Shown here: in pieces, positions 19,520 to 31,424 of the stretch
Layout of the letters: the number at the start of each line of letters is the position of its first letter
Numbering within the stretch: the first letter of the stretch is position 1
Made by a program: the position numbers and the translations under genes
Source: Psococerastis gibbosa
Lineage: Eukaryota; Arthropoda; Insecta; Psocodea; Psocidae
Length of the DNA stretch: 64,000 nucleotides
Assembly: GCA_963971405.1 (NCBI GenBank)
Contig: OZ020487.1
Coordinates: 40,273,039-40,337,038 of the forward strand
Reading direction: 5' to 3'
The notes under the pieces: model-generated
Told to the model about the DNA's origin: nothing
Databases searched by the model: none
The model's input: only the letters and a program-made list of their open reading frames with translations

Positions 19520-22500
19520 CTAAAATTTATCGTCAGCAAGGAGAGGTGACGTTAAATTCACTAAGCCACAGACAACAGTGAAAGCATTATCAGCAATAGA
19601 CAGTTGTGACCATTCAAATTTTTGTGAAAAAAAGTTCATGGACTTTATGCGCGCATTAGCCCTTTCCACATGAACCCTGGCCCTGGAAATATCTCTATTG
19701 TCTAACGCCTCCTCTTTACTAAATTTAACTTTTCCGCGTAAGAAGGTAGGCCTAATTATGTCAATACCCTTATCAAAACATGGGACATCTACAAGAAACC
19801 CTTTGTCCACCATAATACAGTCATTTTTTTCCAGTATATCGAGTATCCCACTCTGAAGGAAGATGGTGCTGTCAGAAGCTCTACCCCCGTAAGCTTTGCT
19901 CAAGAAGGTAATTAAACCGCCTGGCGAAATACCAGTCATCCATTTTAGAGTGAGAGTACCTTTATAATGAGAATAAAGCTTAAGGCGACAAGGGAGACAT
20001 TTAGGCTTTTGGATCGCAACTTCCGTGCAATCTAAAACTACACGAGCCAAGGGGAAATTACGAAAGCATTTTGGTAGGTTTCGAGATATTTCCTCTCTAG
20101 AAGGCCAAGGTATTGCAGGCTTCAGCACTACGCTTAAAGCGACCACCATCTTCTTGAATTCAGACCTACAAGACGTTGGGGTCAGATTGCCAAACAGGAT
20201 GCTGAGAACTGCATAACTAATATTCAGTTTCAGCTTCATGAATGTCAAAATGACCCTGTCCTTCAAAGTAAGCCTATGAATTCGTTTGTCGACGACAATG
20301 GTTTTCACCAGGTCGACAATAAAATCAAGTATCCGGAAGGTTGGGAGACCCGTAAGGGAATTCAATTTCGCCTCTGTCTTCAACTTCCACGAGAACGGTA
20401 CATAAATATTGCCACTCGTGACTTGAACACCTTTGTCTTCTAACCCTCCCTCCATTGGAGTTTGTGCAGCATGCTCGGAACTTGTCTCTAGTAAATAAAA
20501 AAAAACTAAGATTAGTATGGAGACATGGTGTAATAAAATGTCCGCAGAACGCTATGAAATCTGCAAAAGAAAAATCTTATAAATACAATAATAATTTTAC
20601 AAAAGTATTTGACGTGATCATAATGTTTTGATCATCAAAACTATGTAAGACAGAAGTTTATAGTCCCGCCTCTCGAACGGGACCACAAACACTCTGTTAC
20701 GACAAAAACCGACCGAATGACGCGCATTACAAAACAGGAAGTTGTTTTGTCGCACCCTGTATTTAAAAATTGAGAACGGGCAAAAAACATTTTTAAACAT
20801 TTTTCTATATTCTAATGAAAACACATTTTCAAAGTTTTTATAAATATTCATTGACTGGCCCTGAATTCCGAGGCTTTCAATTTTTTTGAATTACGGCGCG
20901 CCACTTATACTCAATGTATCGAGAATGGGGGACGTGATCTAAATGTTTTAATCTTCAGAAATATGTACGCATAAGACAAAAGTGTACAGTCCCACCTCTC
21001 GAACGAGACCATAAACACTTCGCTACGACATCCACCGACCGAATGGCGCGCATTACAAAGCAGGAAGTTATGCTGCCACACCCTGTAGCTCTAAATTGAG
21101 AGCGGGCAAATTTTTTTTAAATTTCTCTATGTCCACTAACAACACATTTTCAAATTTTTTATAAATATTCATGGACTGTCCCTGGATTCCGAGGTATAAA
21201 GCTTACGGTACTCCACTACTAGAGGATTGTCGCTGTTACCCTGAAACACCCTGGTCAAGGACTTTAATACTTGTATTTCTATTTGTATTTGTATATATTG
21301 TCTATCCTCTCTTAGTTCATGTACTGTAGCTAATTCACCGGCTTTACTTCCTAACTCACTTGCGCCTGTTGGTAGACCTAAACTTTGCAAAATTGTACGA
21401 GAGTCAATAAATTAATCGTACCTTCAACTGGTGCAAACAAATTTAATAGTGCGTTGGCAGCAACCAAATCATCGGGCGTGGGATTCTGTTCAGCGATTTC
21501 TTCAATAGGCACAGAACAGGTGTGCATATGCCTTCGTGCCTTTCTTAAAATTCGTTGAGATGCCAGTTGAGCTTTCCTGGTCTTCCTTGGACTTTTTGGA
21601 TCGTGGGAGGCAACAGGCAAGTTAACTGAAGGCGCTACTCCTTTTTTTAATCTTCGGCGTTGAACGGGTCCGCCTAAAAATAAAAATAAAGAGCAAAACA
21701 TAACCAGGACGTGGACACAAAAGTATTTACCTAGAAGGGCTGTCAAACTACTACAGTGTTGGGCACAAAAGTATTTACCTAGAAGGGTTGTCAAACTACT
21801 ACCGTGTGGATCGAACTATTAAAGATCTAAAAAGTGAGAAAAATTTCAGAAGTTGTCGTAAGAACGAAAGAATGCAGCACCAAAGGCAATAGACAATCAG
21901 TGATCTGAAGTTGGAGATTCTGAATAAGCGCGCGGCGCTTCTGAGTTTCAACAACAACAATGGAAACTATCGGGTAGGTACGGAAGAAGTTCGAGAGGAT
22001 GAAGTGACTAGAAGAAGATAGTTTGGTGTATTTACTACCACTCAATACTACTTTACATACAACCACTACTAGCTAATTGAATAATACAATATACAACACA
22101 ATACTAAGTCCCTTAATTAATTATTGTAACAATGTGGATAGTTCTTTTCTGTAGTAATAGCAGGTTACCCTGCCTACTCCTGACAGAGTGACCCCATGCC
22201 ACATTACCGTAATTAATATGGGTATGTAACAAACCATGTATGCCATGAAAAGACACCAGTCGATCAAGTTTACGTAGGTAGCAGAAAAGCCACTCAAGCA
22301 AGTTCACTGCATAATACTATTAGTACGGTCCTCCGACAGTAGTTTGCAGCAATTTATTAATAGTAATGAGAACATATTGGCAATGACATTTCTAGGTGAT
22401 GAATACAAGGTCCATTATTATTAAAATACATTTTGCTTCCAAAAGTTGTTAAGTAGCCCATTGCGCACTTTTAATGCCTAATGTCATATGAGTTATACTA

Positions 22501-22957
22501 TATATAACCAGCGTCATCAAAAATAATTTTAGAACCCAAAGCAGCCCCAACAAACAGATATAAGTTAGTGTAACCATGAACATTGCACAGGATGCCAGGG
22601 AGTACGGCTGAATTGCTATAATTTCTAGGGTTATTTGGGCTCTAATAAACATTGATATTCTATTTGACATGCACAATTTAGTTAATGAATTTACTTACCA
22701 TGATTAAAAAAATCGCTTTCAGTAAAATGCTTAGAACACACCTTCATATGCACGGAAGCAGTTTTCCCCATTTTCAAAATGTGATGCCATGCCTTGTTAG
22801 CATCAATTTTCTCTTTCACCCCAAATTTATTTTCTATTACCACATTGTGGCTATTCACCTTAGGGAATTCATGGAACGAAGCCCCCGGACTATTGTAATG
22901 GGCTGAATTGCAACTAAAAACGCAACAATTAGTACAGTTTCTTTTTGTTCTAACCAT
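19520..22957 (-). CDS. THAP zinc finger plus DDE_4/HARBI-like transposase
   Basis: Four exons, 22957-22699, 21673-21422, 21377-21207 and 20487-19520, join in phase to 549 aa. Exon 1 is a THAP domain (NCCVFSCNSAHYNSPGASFH...W...VCSKHFTESDF, a C2CH zinc-binding DNA-recognition fold). Exons 2-3 encode a basic linker and a helical segment. Exon 4 has an HTH-like part (LTLKDRVILTFMKLKLNIS) and a DDE domain with Asp380 (VVLDCTEV), Asp455 (IMVDKGF) and Glu502 (HVERANARIK), so the triad is complete. This order is that of ISL2/IS5-related eukaryotic transposases (DDE_Tnp_4) with a THAP head. Intron 2 is only 44 bp. A LINE fragment sits in intron 1 and a duplicated repeat in intron 3. It may be an active transposase or a domesticated gene; the open frame after several nearby insertions favours selection or recency. 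Confidence 0.85.
20611..21195 (+). repeat. Direct duplication of a roughly 270-bp repeat in THAP-DDE intron 3
   Basis: Copies at about 20611-20875 and 20930-21195 share GTGATC..AATGTTTT, the CCTCTCGAACG segment, ACCGACCGAATG, CGCGCATTACAAA, CAGGAAGTT, CACCCTGTA and TATAAATATTCATTGACTG in the same order, with moderate divergence. The second copy ends about 12 bp from the exon 3 donor (21207). Confidence 0.8.
22110..22310 (-). mobile_element. LINE reverse transcriptase thumb fragment in THAP-DDE intron 1
   Basis: Minus-strand frame contains SFHGIHGLLHTHINYGNVAW, GHSVRSRQGNLLLLQKRTIH. This is the typical Y..FHSHI.YGI..WG......LLLQKR..RI pattern of jockey/CR1-type RT thumbs. No ends recognised. 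Confidence 0.65.
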
Positions 22958-22959
22958 TC

Positions 22960-24040
22960 TTTAATATTTACCATGGAAATTAATAATGGCGGCAATGGAG
23001 GGTCCTTCTTGGGCTAGCTACGAGTGTAATCCAACAGATGTCGCATGGCTAATTTCGATTGGCAATTGAATGATTGAAATAAAATATAAATGTAAATAAA
23101 TGGCGGCTACTACGCAGAGAGAAAGTAAAAACAAAATTTTTATTTCTTTGGTTTTGAATGATAACTATAAATGAACAGTACTAGATTTCTAATTTTTACT
23201 AACTCTTCAAAAATAGAATCAAGGGATGAACCGTAAACGCTTAGAAGTCACAACACCATAACTATAACAATCAGTATCATGGCCTGTGAAGAAACCACCG
23301 ACGTGACGCCCGATGGTAAGACTGTTAGTGTTAGCTTAATAAAATAATGCCTCGCTGTTCGCATCAATAAACTACCAACTACTCTCTGCAGTCCACAATG
23401 GCTGAGGGATAGGCAACTTGTTGGTAATTTTGTAGGCATATACTGTATTAGTAAGTTATTTATGTATTACTACTATACTTCATTTCTATAATAGTAAGAG
23501 CCGGCAAGCAGTTTGTTCGACGTACAGAGGCAAAAATACATGTGAGTGAGAATGTGCGGTGAACCGCTGCGTGCTTGACGCTCTGTAGAAGCAAGTGAAT
23601 GAAGCTATGCGTATTATCCTAAATAAACGAACCGGTCCGAGTTTACTCGAACATGCTTTCCAATTTATCAAAATTAGTAGATCGAGAAAATGAGTAATTT
23701 CATGGTAAATAATTTTCCTATGGTTAAATTTCCGATATCTCAGGGGGGGGAGGGTCCCCCTGACGTCACTGGAGGTGAGGTAAATTCAAGATAGGCCAGA
23801 CCATCATATTAACACACTGGCAGGGCACGCAATGTGTTTGAGCGTGAATTTACAATTATTTTTCAAAAAAACATTCTTTTGTACAAAACCGAATACTTTT
23901 CTGGGAAAGCAACCTGTCCGATTTCGTTACTCAATTTAACACCTAAAACATACCTGAAGGTAGAAATCATCGAAAGAAAGGTTTCTTTCGCAGAAAAATT
24001 ATTTTTTATTCATTTTTCATTAAAATTTAGTTATTTTTAT
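22960..24040. other. No gene seen
   Basis: Upstream flank of the THAP-DDE gene, including GGCGGCAATGG and ATGGCGGC motifs within 150 bp of the start, plausible promoter DNA. Beyond about 23200 there is nothing coding or repeated that I recognise. Confidence 0.3.
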
Positions 24041-24049
24041 TTCTTTACC

Positions 24050-24470
24050 CCCAGAAGCAAACTGTCAAGGGGCAAGTGACCCCCCGCATTTTATCAACAT
24101 TAATAACAACTACAATATATGCGAAATTAAAAGAAATCGTTGGAGCCGTTTTTGAGAAATATTTTTTAGACGTTTTTTTGGAGTTTTTTGAAAATAAAAC
24201 CATCCCAAATTGAGTTAGCCCCAAATAAAAAATGGTTCCGAGGTATGATTTTTGTAAACCTACATGCCAAATTCCATCAAAATCGACAGAGTTTGCCCGG
24301 AAATCGACGCACAGACAGACAGAACGACAAACAGGCATTTCGTAAAAACCACTTTTTTGGGTTCCTGGGACCTTAAAACGTGTAAATCCGTTGAAATCTC
24401 GGAATCGAAAATTTCGACCGTCACAAAGCTTTCCTTATAGTACGTATAAATCGGAAAGCAACTAGAGATG
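24050..24470 (+). repeat. Dispersed repeat family B, copy 1
   Basis: Contains CTACATGCCAAATTCCATCA, AATCGACAGAGTTTGCCCGG, a CAGACAGACAGA stretch, CATTTCGTAAAAACC and GGTTCCTGGGACCT. The same order recurs at 54250-54660 (+), with minus-strand 3' fragments at about 51655-51755 and 59430-59560. The CATGCCAAAT...CAGACAGACAGAC pattern is a common invertebrate repeat tail. Confidence 0.75.
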
Positions 24471-24474
24471 CCAG

Positions 24475-24850
24475 AGGGAACCAGGATGCAGTGGTGGCAG
24501 TCATGAGACGCAATCTGGGGTGGAACACGGCCGAGGAGTCAATTTTCATCGAAGGCATGACATTTCTGTGTAAAATAATCAAGGGTTTGTTTCCATCGTA
24601 TTTAAATTCCCTTGTCCAGTATAACTCGGACGTCCATCAACACGCTACAAGAAATTTTACAGGATTTGCACAAGTTTCGGCCACTGGCACTGGCTCATCG
24701 TCAAAGTAACTTTTTGCAAATGGTATAGCGCAATACAATCGATTGAGTCCAGCTATTCGTGCGTGTGGAACAGTGTCGTATTTTAAAAAGAAGATAGGCG
24801 AAGAAACTCAAGCGTACAATGCCAGCTGTAGTACAGCGGGAGCAGACATT
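24475..24850 (+). mobile_element. LINE ORF2 C-terminal remnant
   Basis: Frames read FPSYLNSLVQYNSDVHQHAT then RNFTGFAQVSATG and, after a shift, ANGIAQYNRLSPAIRACGTV and SYFKKKIGEETQ. This is the usual end of a non-LTR RT protein (LP.YL...V.YNS..H.H.TR ... YN.L...IR....V..FK). Frameshifted and short. Confidence 0.65.
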
Positions 24851-25954
24851 TATTCGAGACGTTAGGACCAAGAGGTTGTTCAAATTAGCCTTTGGCTACC
24901 GAGCAAGAACCACCCAGAGGGTCCCCCCAAACTGACCATAGGCCCAGGGCCTACCCCTATAACATAAACCGTCTTAATATGTAATATATAAATTGGGGTG
25001 GGCCGGTATTGGCTACATTTTGAATACTTGCACAGGGGCCCCAAATTTATAGTTTCGCCACTGACGAAGCAGCGTTCGTCTTAGCCATACAATACTACAA
25101 GATAGATTGGTATCAGGCTTTGCGTAGCTTACCAATGCTTTAAATAGCCTAAACGACTGGTACGATGTAATGGTTCTTAAATACAGATCGTCAGCAAAAT
25201 GCAACAACATGATTGGCCGCTATTGGTTAGGCGATTTGGACGCCAGTGACTCGCTGAGAAATGTTTCATTGTAGCAATGTAAATCTTCTAAAGTTAGTTA
25301 CTTAGACTCCGTGGTTTTGCACCAACCATTCACCAAGTCGATTTCCTCCGATGACAAATTTCGCAGCGATTCACCAGCGTTCGAATCGTCCATGTGTAGT
25401 GCGCCTAAGCAAAACGAGCTTATGGTTCTCTCAGAACTAATTTTGCGTTGTTATAATTCACTGGTGTAAAATAACTTGCACCTTTCGGGTTCAGGATTAA
25501 TTACTTTCAGGAAAAATAGGGAAGCTTGAGCAAATTGATCTGAATTAATTAAGGCGCAAGCTAATAATTTATGTGTCAAATGATAGACCATTCCAAGTGT
25601 TTGTACAAAATGCCATACGCTATTTTACAAAGTTGGGAAATCCGCGTACCTTTCAAGGCTAGTTATGGAAATTTTCCTGAAAACATTCCTAATTTTCAAG
25701 AGTTTTTAATGGGCCTAAGGGAGGGTGGGGCACTTCGTCAGGAACTGGGGTGCATGCTAGTATCCTGGATTTCAGCAGCAAAGGACCAACGTGGGACCAG
25801 GCTAAGGAGTTCGGATAATTGCTCCCCCGGACCTGAGAAAGTTGGCTCCCCATAAATTACTCAAACCACGCTGACGTGGGCATGGAGGGGCCCGAAGGTC
25901 TCCACCTACCTAATACCTCGAAGGTATCCACCTACCTAATACCATAGCAAGTTA
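24851..25954. other. No gene seen
   Basis: Intergenic DNA with no splice-bounded coding exon. The segment 24960-25080 (GGGGCCCC, GTTTCGCCACTG) resembles one end of the hAT-type non-autonomous element at 47932 but has no matching partner. Confidence 0.3.
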
Positions 25955-26942
25955 ATACTTACTTTCCGTGTCCGGACCGTCAGATCATTTTCCAAAACTT
26001 TGCGGCCTTGATGGCGTTGTCGTTGCATACAAAAAGGTCAGCTACACTGCAAACAGTGCCCATGTCTCTGCATACGAGAAGGTGATCAGCAGTTTGGACC
26101 TCCCCGCAGTCACATAATTCGTCCTCAATATAACCCCATTTCTTCTGCGTGTATCTGCATCTCGAGACTCCAGTTCTAAGCCTATTTAGTGTTCTCCACT
26201 CTCCGTAGGGCAGTTGGCTTACCTTTGCTATTTCTTCATTGGCTTTGAAATTGGAGATAATCGGGAGTTCCTCCTCCCATAGACTAGTTCTCCGTATTTC
26301 GGCATTAGTTTCTAGTGGTTTTCGTCTTTTGAGGAAGCTGTTACGGGAGCGTAGACGTTCTGGCGGTCTTTCCTGCTGATACATTGGGTGCCTGGAGTCG
26401 TTTTCCTGTTTGGTCTTCTCCTTTTCTGCGGCTACTGTCCGTCTGATGTGAGGGGGCGCTATACCTACTATAGGGTAAACTTTGTAGGTTGGCGTTGGTT
26501 TCAAACAGCCAGAGATAATCCTTACTGTCTCATTCAAGGCAACGTCCACATGTCTAGTGTGCGCGGAGGCTTCCCACGCTGGTGCACAGTATTCTGCTGC
26601 CGAAAAACATAGTGCCAGTGCTGAGGTTCTCAGAAGTTCAGGTTGTGCTCCCCAAGACGATCCAGTCAGCTTCCGTAAAATGTTGTTTCTGGCGCTGATT
26701 TTGCCTTTAAGCTCCCTACAGTGTGTTCTGAAGGTTAAAGTTCTGTCGAGTTTAACACCTAGGTACTTCGGATACTGTTCATGCTCGAGGGGTATGCCTT
26801 CCCAGGTGATGTTGAGTTTCCTGTCTGCTTCCCTATTTTTGAGGTGGAATACGCAAACTTGCGTTTTCTGGGGATTCGCTCCGAGAAAATTCTCTTCGTA
26901 GTATACTGACAGGGCTTCCAAAGCTTCGGTTAATAGGAGCCG
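25955..26942 (-). mobile_element. LINE ORF2 3' third with CCHC-like Cys/His end (hairpin-tailed family)
   Basis: A 313-codon frame (26921-25980) runs from the RT palm/thumb (KYLGVKLDRTLTFRTHCREL, SALALCFSAAEYCAPAWEAS) to a C-terminal CDCGEVQTADHLLVCRDMG motif, then stops. The coding sense extends in frame to about 26942 (LLLTEALEALS), where the insertion is 5'-truncated. The 3' end has GGTCCGGACACGG and TAAG-type repeats, a diverged form of the family hairpin. The longest family member here, jockey-like. Confidence 0.85.
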
Positions 26943-26984
26943 GGCGTTGCGAAGAATTAAATATAAAAAAAATATTTACTTTTT

Positions 26985-27180
26985 TTTTCTATTACTAAGC
27001 CAACCTAGCGGAGTTAGGGCTATTCTCTTGCACTCAACTAGGAAGACTCGGGACCGCCTACTTTACATGCCCTCCGAAGCATGGCCAGAAAATGTAGCAA
27101 GTGGGGGACTCGAACCAACAACCTTTCGGGTGAAAGTTTGAGTCTGTAGCACTACTCTATATGCCCTGACATTAAATGCT
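26985..27180 (-). repeat. tRNA-derived SINE, copy 1
   Basis: Minus strand: ATAGAGTAGTGCTACAGACTC (A-box region), GGTTCGAGTCCC (B box), then CATGCTTCGGAGGGCATGTA and GGCGGTCCCG. The same body is at 31425-31690 (+). Confidence 0.75.
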
Positions 27181-27189
27181 AGCAAAGCA

Positions 27190-28640
27190 AATTGCATGTA
27201 CACATGTGAATATGTGGCGTTCTCTACGACCGATATAATTGTAAAACTTTTTTTAGTTTGGATATAGGGTAATGTGTTCACGCCATATGGCAAAGTTTAC
27301 AACATGAGTGACAGTTCTGAAAGTGCAACTGAGCCCCTCAATTAGCTGTAAAAACTCATCTTGGGTGGGCCACTTTGGCGCTGTATGTTGACTTAATATA
27401 TCCGATTACGAAATTTACATTAACTCAATCGTGATTCGCAGTTATTTTGTCCCATTTTACCCATACTTTATATCTATGCACTAATAGAAGCGGGCGCTCA
27501 ACCTTTGGCCTCGTGTCGTCTATCTTTCCTGTCCTATTGTTGTTTTAAAGGTGGCAGAAAATTGTTATTATCAGCACTGTTCCAAGGACTTCATTGCATT
27601 CTACCCCACATCCCTGTGATTAATGAAGAATTGGAAGATTAAAAAATGGTGGTACTAGTTTTCAACCGTTGCGTCGTTAGAGGCTTGGGGGGGGGGGAAA
27701 GAAAAGTAAATTGGAATGGCGCCATTGGTTTTCAAGCTTGCGGACGGTTAACTACAAAATCATTAAGTGGAATATTCTAAGAACATCATATCTCTGCCTA
27801 TTTCGAACTTTAAAAAGGGTCACTAGAACCATCCACAATAAATGTTTTTTCCATGGCATATTCCAGGTTCACATCGTTGTGGAATTTTCGAATGCTTTGG
27901 GCTAGGCGAAATAATGCCAATTGCAAATAAATAGGTTTAACGCTACGGCCATCCGTGACACATTTTGTTGCCCCTTCAGCTGCCCCCCCCCCCCTGTATT
28001 CGACCTTGCCTAAGGAGACAGTTTACTACATAATACGAAAAAATTAAATTGAATACAACTCCCATGACAACGACCAAGGTAGAATACATATTAGAATGTG
28101 CCTTAGGGTTGGAAAAATTATTTAAGTGGAAATTAAAGTCATCTTAGAAAATTTATGCACACTTCCCCTCTCTTAGATCTGGCGTCTGGAGTGCCCCGCC
28201 TATTCCCCTCCACTCTAATTAAGACTGATTTAGGTAATAGGTACTTGTTGAACCCAGTCTGAAGATGGTGTTACACCGAAACCGCTGTCATTAAAAATTT
28301 ATGTTGTGGAATTAAGTGCAATTTTGTTTTTTATATATAAAGTTATTAATAATGTTTCACTTCCACGAAGTCACTGAAGAAACTATCTCATGGATTCTTC
28401 TTAGAAATGTTAAAGATCGCTAGAACCATCCTACTCGAAGCAAGCCCTTGTATATTTATAAAATAAAATCCCTTGGTTGCTCTGTACGTACAGACCTACT
28501 TTTTTTCATCGTTAATTTGACGCTTCAGCAATCAGAACACAGTGCGCTATATTACAAGGAGTCTGTTCTGGGTTAATCCGTCTAACTAGTTTTTTTACTT
28601 CTCTGAAACAATTGTTGGGTTCTGTGGTATCATTGCAGAA
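27190..28640. other. No gene seen
   Basis: Intergenic DNA with a G9 run at 27687 and a C-run near 27986. A LINE/SINE-tail-like CTGAAGATGGTGTTACACCG is at 28260. No coding exon recognised. Confidence 0.3.
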
Positions 28641-28644
28641 GGTG

Positions 28645-28790
28645 TTGTTGTTTCTAACGCCTGCCTTCAGCATTGCTGCTTTATGCAACCCGTCAGCCTG
28701 GCGGGTAGAGTGAGTCTGTTTGTTAACTTGAGGCACCCTAAGGGTAGACTCTTTCACCTCTGGGAAAGGGGAGTTGACTAACCTCATTGC
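28645..28790 (-). repeat. Dispersed repeat family A, copy 3
   Basis: Minus-strand match to 205-356: AGGGTGCCTCAAGTTAACAA, GACTCACTCTACCCGCCAGG and the GTTAGAA end. Confidence 0.75.
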
Positions 28791-28799
28791 AGAAGGTAA

Positions 28800-31420
28800 T
28801 CCTGAAGGATGTAATGAAACTGCCGAAACTGTTAAATAATCTGTATAAACAAGCTAGCTCTAAAGAATTATTTATTTGTGCCTTACTAACTTTATTTAAT
28901 AGTACCCAAGCAATGTGGTAGCTTACCGCACATTAAAATTAATAGCTTCCAGCCTCTTATCTAGTCTGCTTCATTACTCATTCGAGAAATGTTACTAACG
29001 TCCATAAATTGCTTAGTGACCATCTCTTATAAAAAGCTTTCAACACTGTCATTGAGGCACTAGCACAATGACAGAACTACCTGATTTTGACGATTTTACT
29101 TTATACTTTCTTGTCGATTACTTATATTGTAGATTACTTGATTGTATAATTTAACAAAAATACTATAGTATATCATATGTACTATATACATTTATTTATT
29201 ATGCCAGCAACGGGCAGGTTATTAACTAATTTAAAAATCGGTAAATTGCTCACGTTCAGAAAAATAAAGAATAAAAGCGATTTAAGGAAGGCGATGGAGC
29301 GCTGCCGGGAAATGAAGAATCGCTTAATTTGGTAAAGGAACCCCCAGAAGTCAACGCTTCTCCTGTAAGCTAAGCACAGCTGGGCGAGTGGAATTGTTGA
29401 CTTAGGAGAGCTGGCATTTCCCATAGGAGACACCCAAATTAAATGGAGAGTTGCTCTCATAGCTTGAGTCAACACCTTCTGACTCACTGCCCTCCGGTTA
29501 CAAGTGCGGTTTTCATGTTTTCACTTCTTTTTTTTTCTTATCGGGGACGGATTTAAGAATTTTAGATTGAATATTGTCTGGGCATGAAAAACAGCGTTTA
29601 ATTTAAGGACGAGATTGAAAAATAAATGCAATATACCGAAACCAATATTAACTAAGTAATATTTTAACTCAGTTTAAAGTTTTCGACGATTGTGACAAAT
29701 ATCTAGCATAAAAACGGAACGGGGATTTAGCTGAAGAGCTGCAATGTACATAAATCCTAATTAGCTGAGAGTAGGTAGTTGACTTCAGTCATGATGTGAT
29801 AAGGAGCGAAAAGTATCGCCTTCTGCATGTAAGAATCCAAGGAAAGTTTACGGACTGAAGGCTCCTGGCAGAAGAACTTCCTGGTTCAAAAAACCTGAGA
29901 CCGTAGTTTGGCAAGAGCATCACGTCCCTTTTCAGTGCAGCAGTTTCTAGAGTCCAAATCGTCATGATGATCTCTAATCTTCGATAGAAGAATCATTATT
30001 GGCTAATGAGTAACCATAACTGCCCCACATTACAGTGCCTTAGGTCAAGATTTACTTGATGAAAAGCAGTTGCTTTTGTCACTTATGCGCTTGCTTAGCC
30101 ATTATTACGGCATCATGAGCCGGACATAATTTTAAAATGAATATCGTTCTATTCAGAGACAATTGGAAAGGGTAAAGCTCTATAAGTGTAAAAAAATGAT
30201 CTCATTTAATATCAATCATAGAGTTGTTAAAAATATCAGGTCAAACAAGAAATTTTTCTGGACATTTTGAGACATGATATTTACTGCTTTCTAATACGGA
30301 TTGGCATTGGGCACAATTATTGAATTTGATTTGTACAAAAAGCGATTCGTGTGGGTCCAGGGGAAGGAATTCATGAACTGGGGCCAATTGGGGTTTGTGA
30401 AGGCCACATGTCATATATACTGTATATACATATATAATACTTATGGGCAATTTCGGCAACTTGAGTTCTATTGGTAACATAAGAAATTATCCAAATCAAA
30501 AGCTTGGCCTTTATTCTAGTCACACTTATTCTTCTAATTATAGTAGAATGTACCGATCAACTTCGACGGCCTTCGATGGCATAGTCCGTACTTGTGCGTG
30601 TCTCTACACATCATGCGATCGGTGACCTGTCGTAACTCAACACATGTATTACCTACAGAGGCGACTGAAGAGGTTATTTGGATACATTCTTTGAATTGCT
30701 TGTGTGCGTATAATCTTTAAAATAAAATTAAAAAAAAACTTTTTTACATCATAATCATAATGGTATAAGGCTGATATGCGACCCAAAACTTTCTAGCGGC
30801 ACAACTGCCAGGTTTTCTTATGTTGGCTTCATATGGTTCTAGTCCTCGCCCTCGGACTTCCTGTATGTCAAATACATGCTTATTATTCAGCTCGTTTTTG
30901 CAAATTTAAAAAATAAGCTTCCTATTTGGTTATTAGACATATGGCAATACTAATGCTTCAGATTATTTATTTTCCACATTATGAGTTCAATTTAGGAATT
31001 TAACATCAATATTTATAGCCTACGTGTTTAGGTATAGGGTTGTCACTCAAAATCTTGACATTCGGTTTAAGATGGGTTTGTATTTGTTTACCTAAGCTCG
31101 ATATTTTGAAAACCCCCGCGGCCGAATCTACGTTGTCAGATGCTTCTTATGTAGTTCATCTCCATTACTATCTTGTTAAAAATTATTGAACCTTCAGCCC
31201 AAGTCCCGCTAATCCGCTTCTTTCTTATTTTCATCGCAAATGGGAGTTTGATTTATTAACTCAGTAAAAGCGACAGTCCGGTTTCGAAGAAATCGTGAAA
31301 TGATATGGGTGTACCGTTCCAGTATCCAGTAATCCAGTCGTACAGAATATAGTTCATTGTTAAGCATGGGGATTTCAAGTAATTTCTTTTGAACCACGTT
31401 ATTATTATTACTTTTAAATA
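28800..31420. other. No gene seen; one possible SINE fragment
   Basis: No convincing exon. The stretch 30560-30700 (CTTCGATGGCATAGTCCGTA, then AGAGGCGACTGAAGAGG) resembles 46995-47130, so both are probably copies of one short interspersed repeat. The rest is AT-rich with no pairing recognised. Confidence 0.3.
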
Positions 31421-31424
31421 AGTA

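Noticed and set aside
12560-23160. Terminal inverted repeats around the YqaJ/THAP-DDE pair
   Set aside because: The left and right flanks share only short chance-level matches in direct orientation (such as GCTAATT); no convincing inverted match was found.
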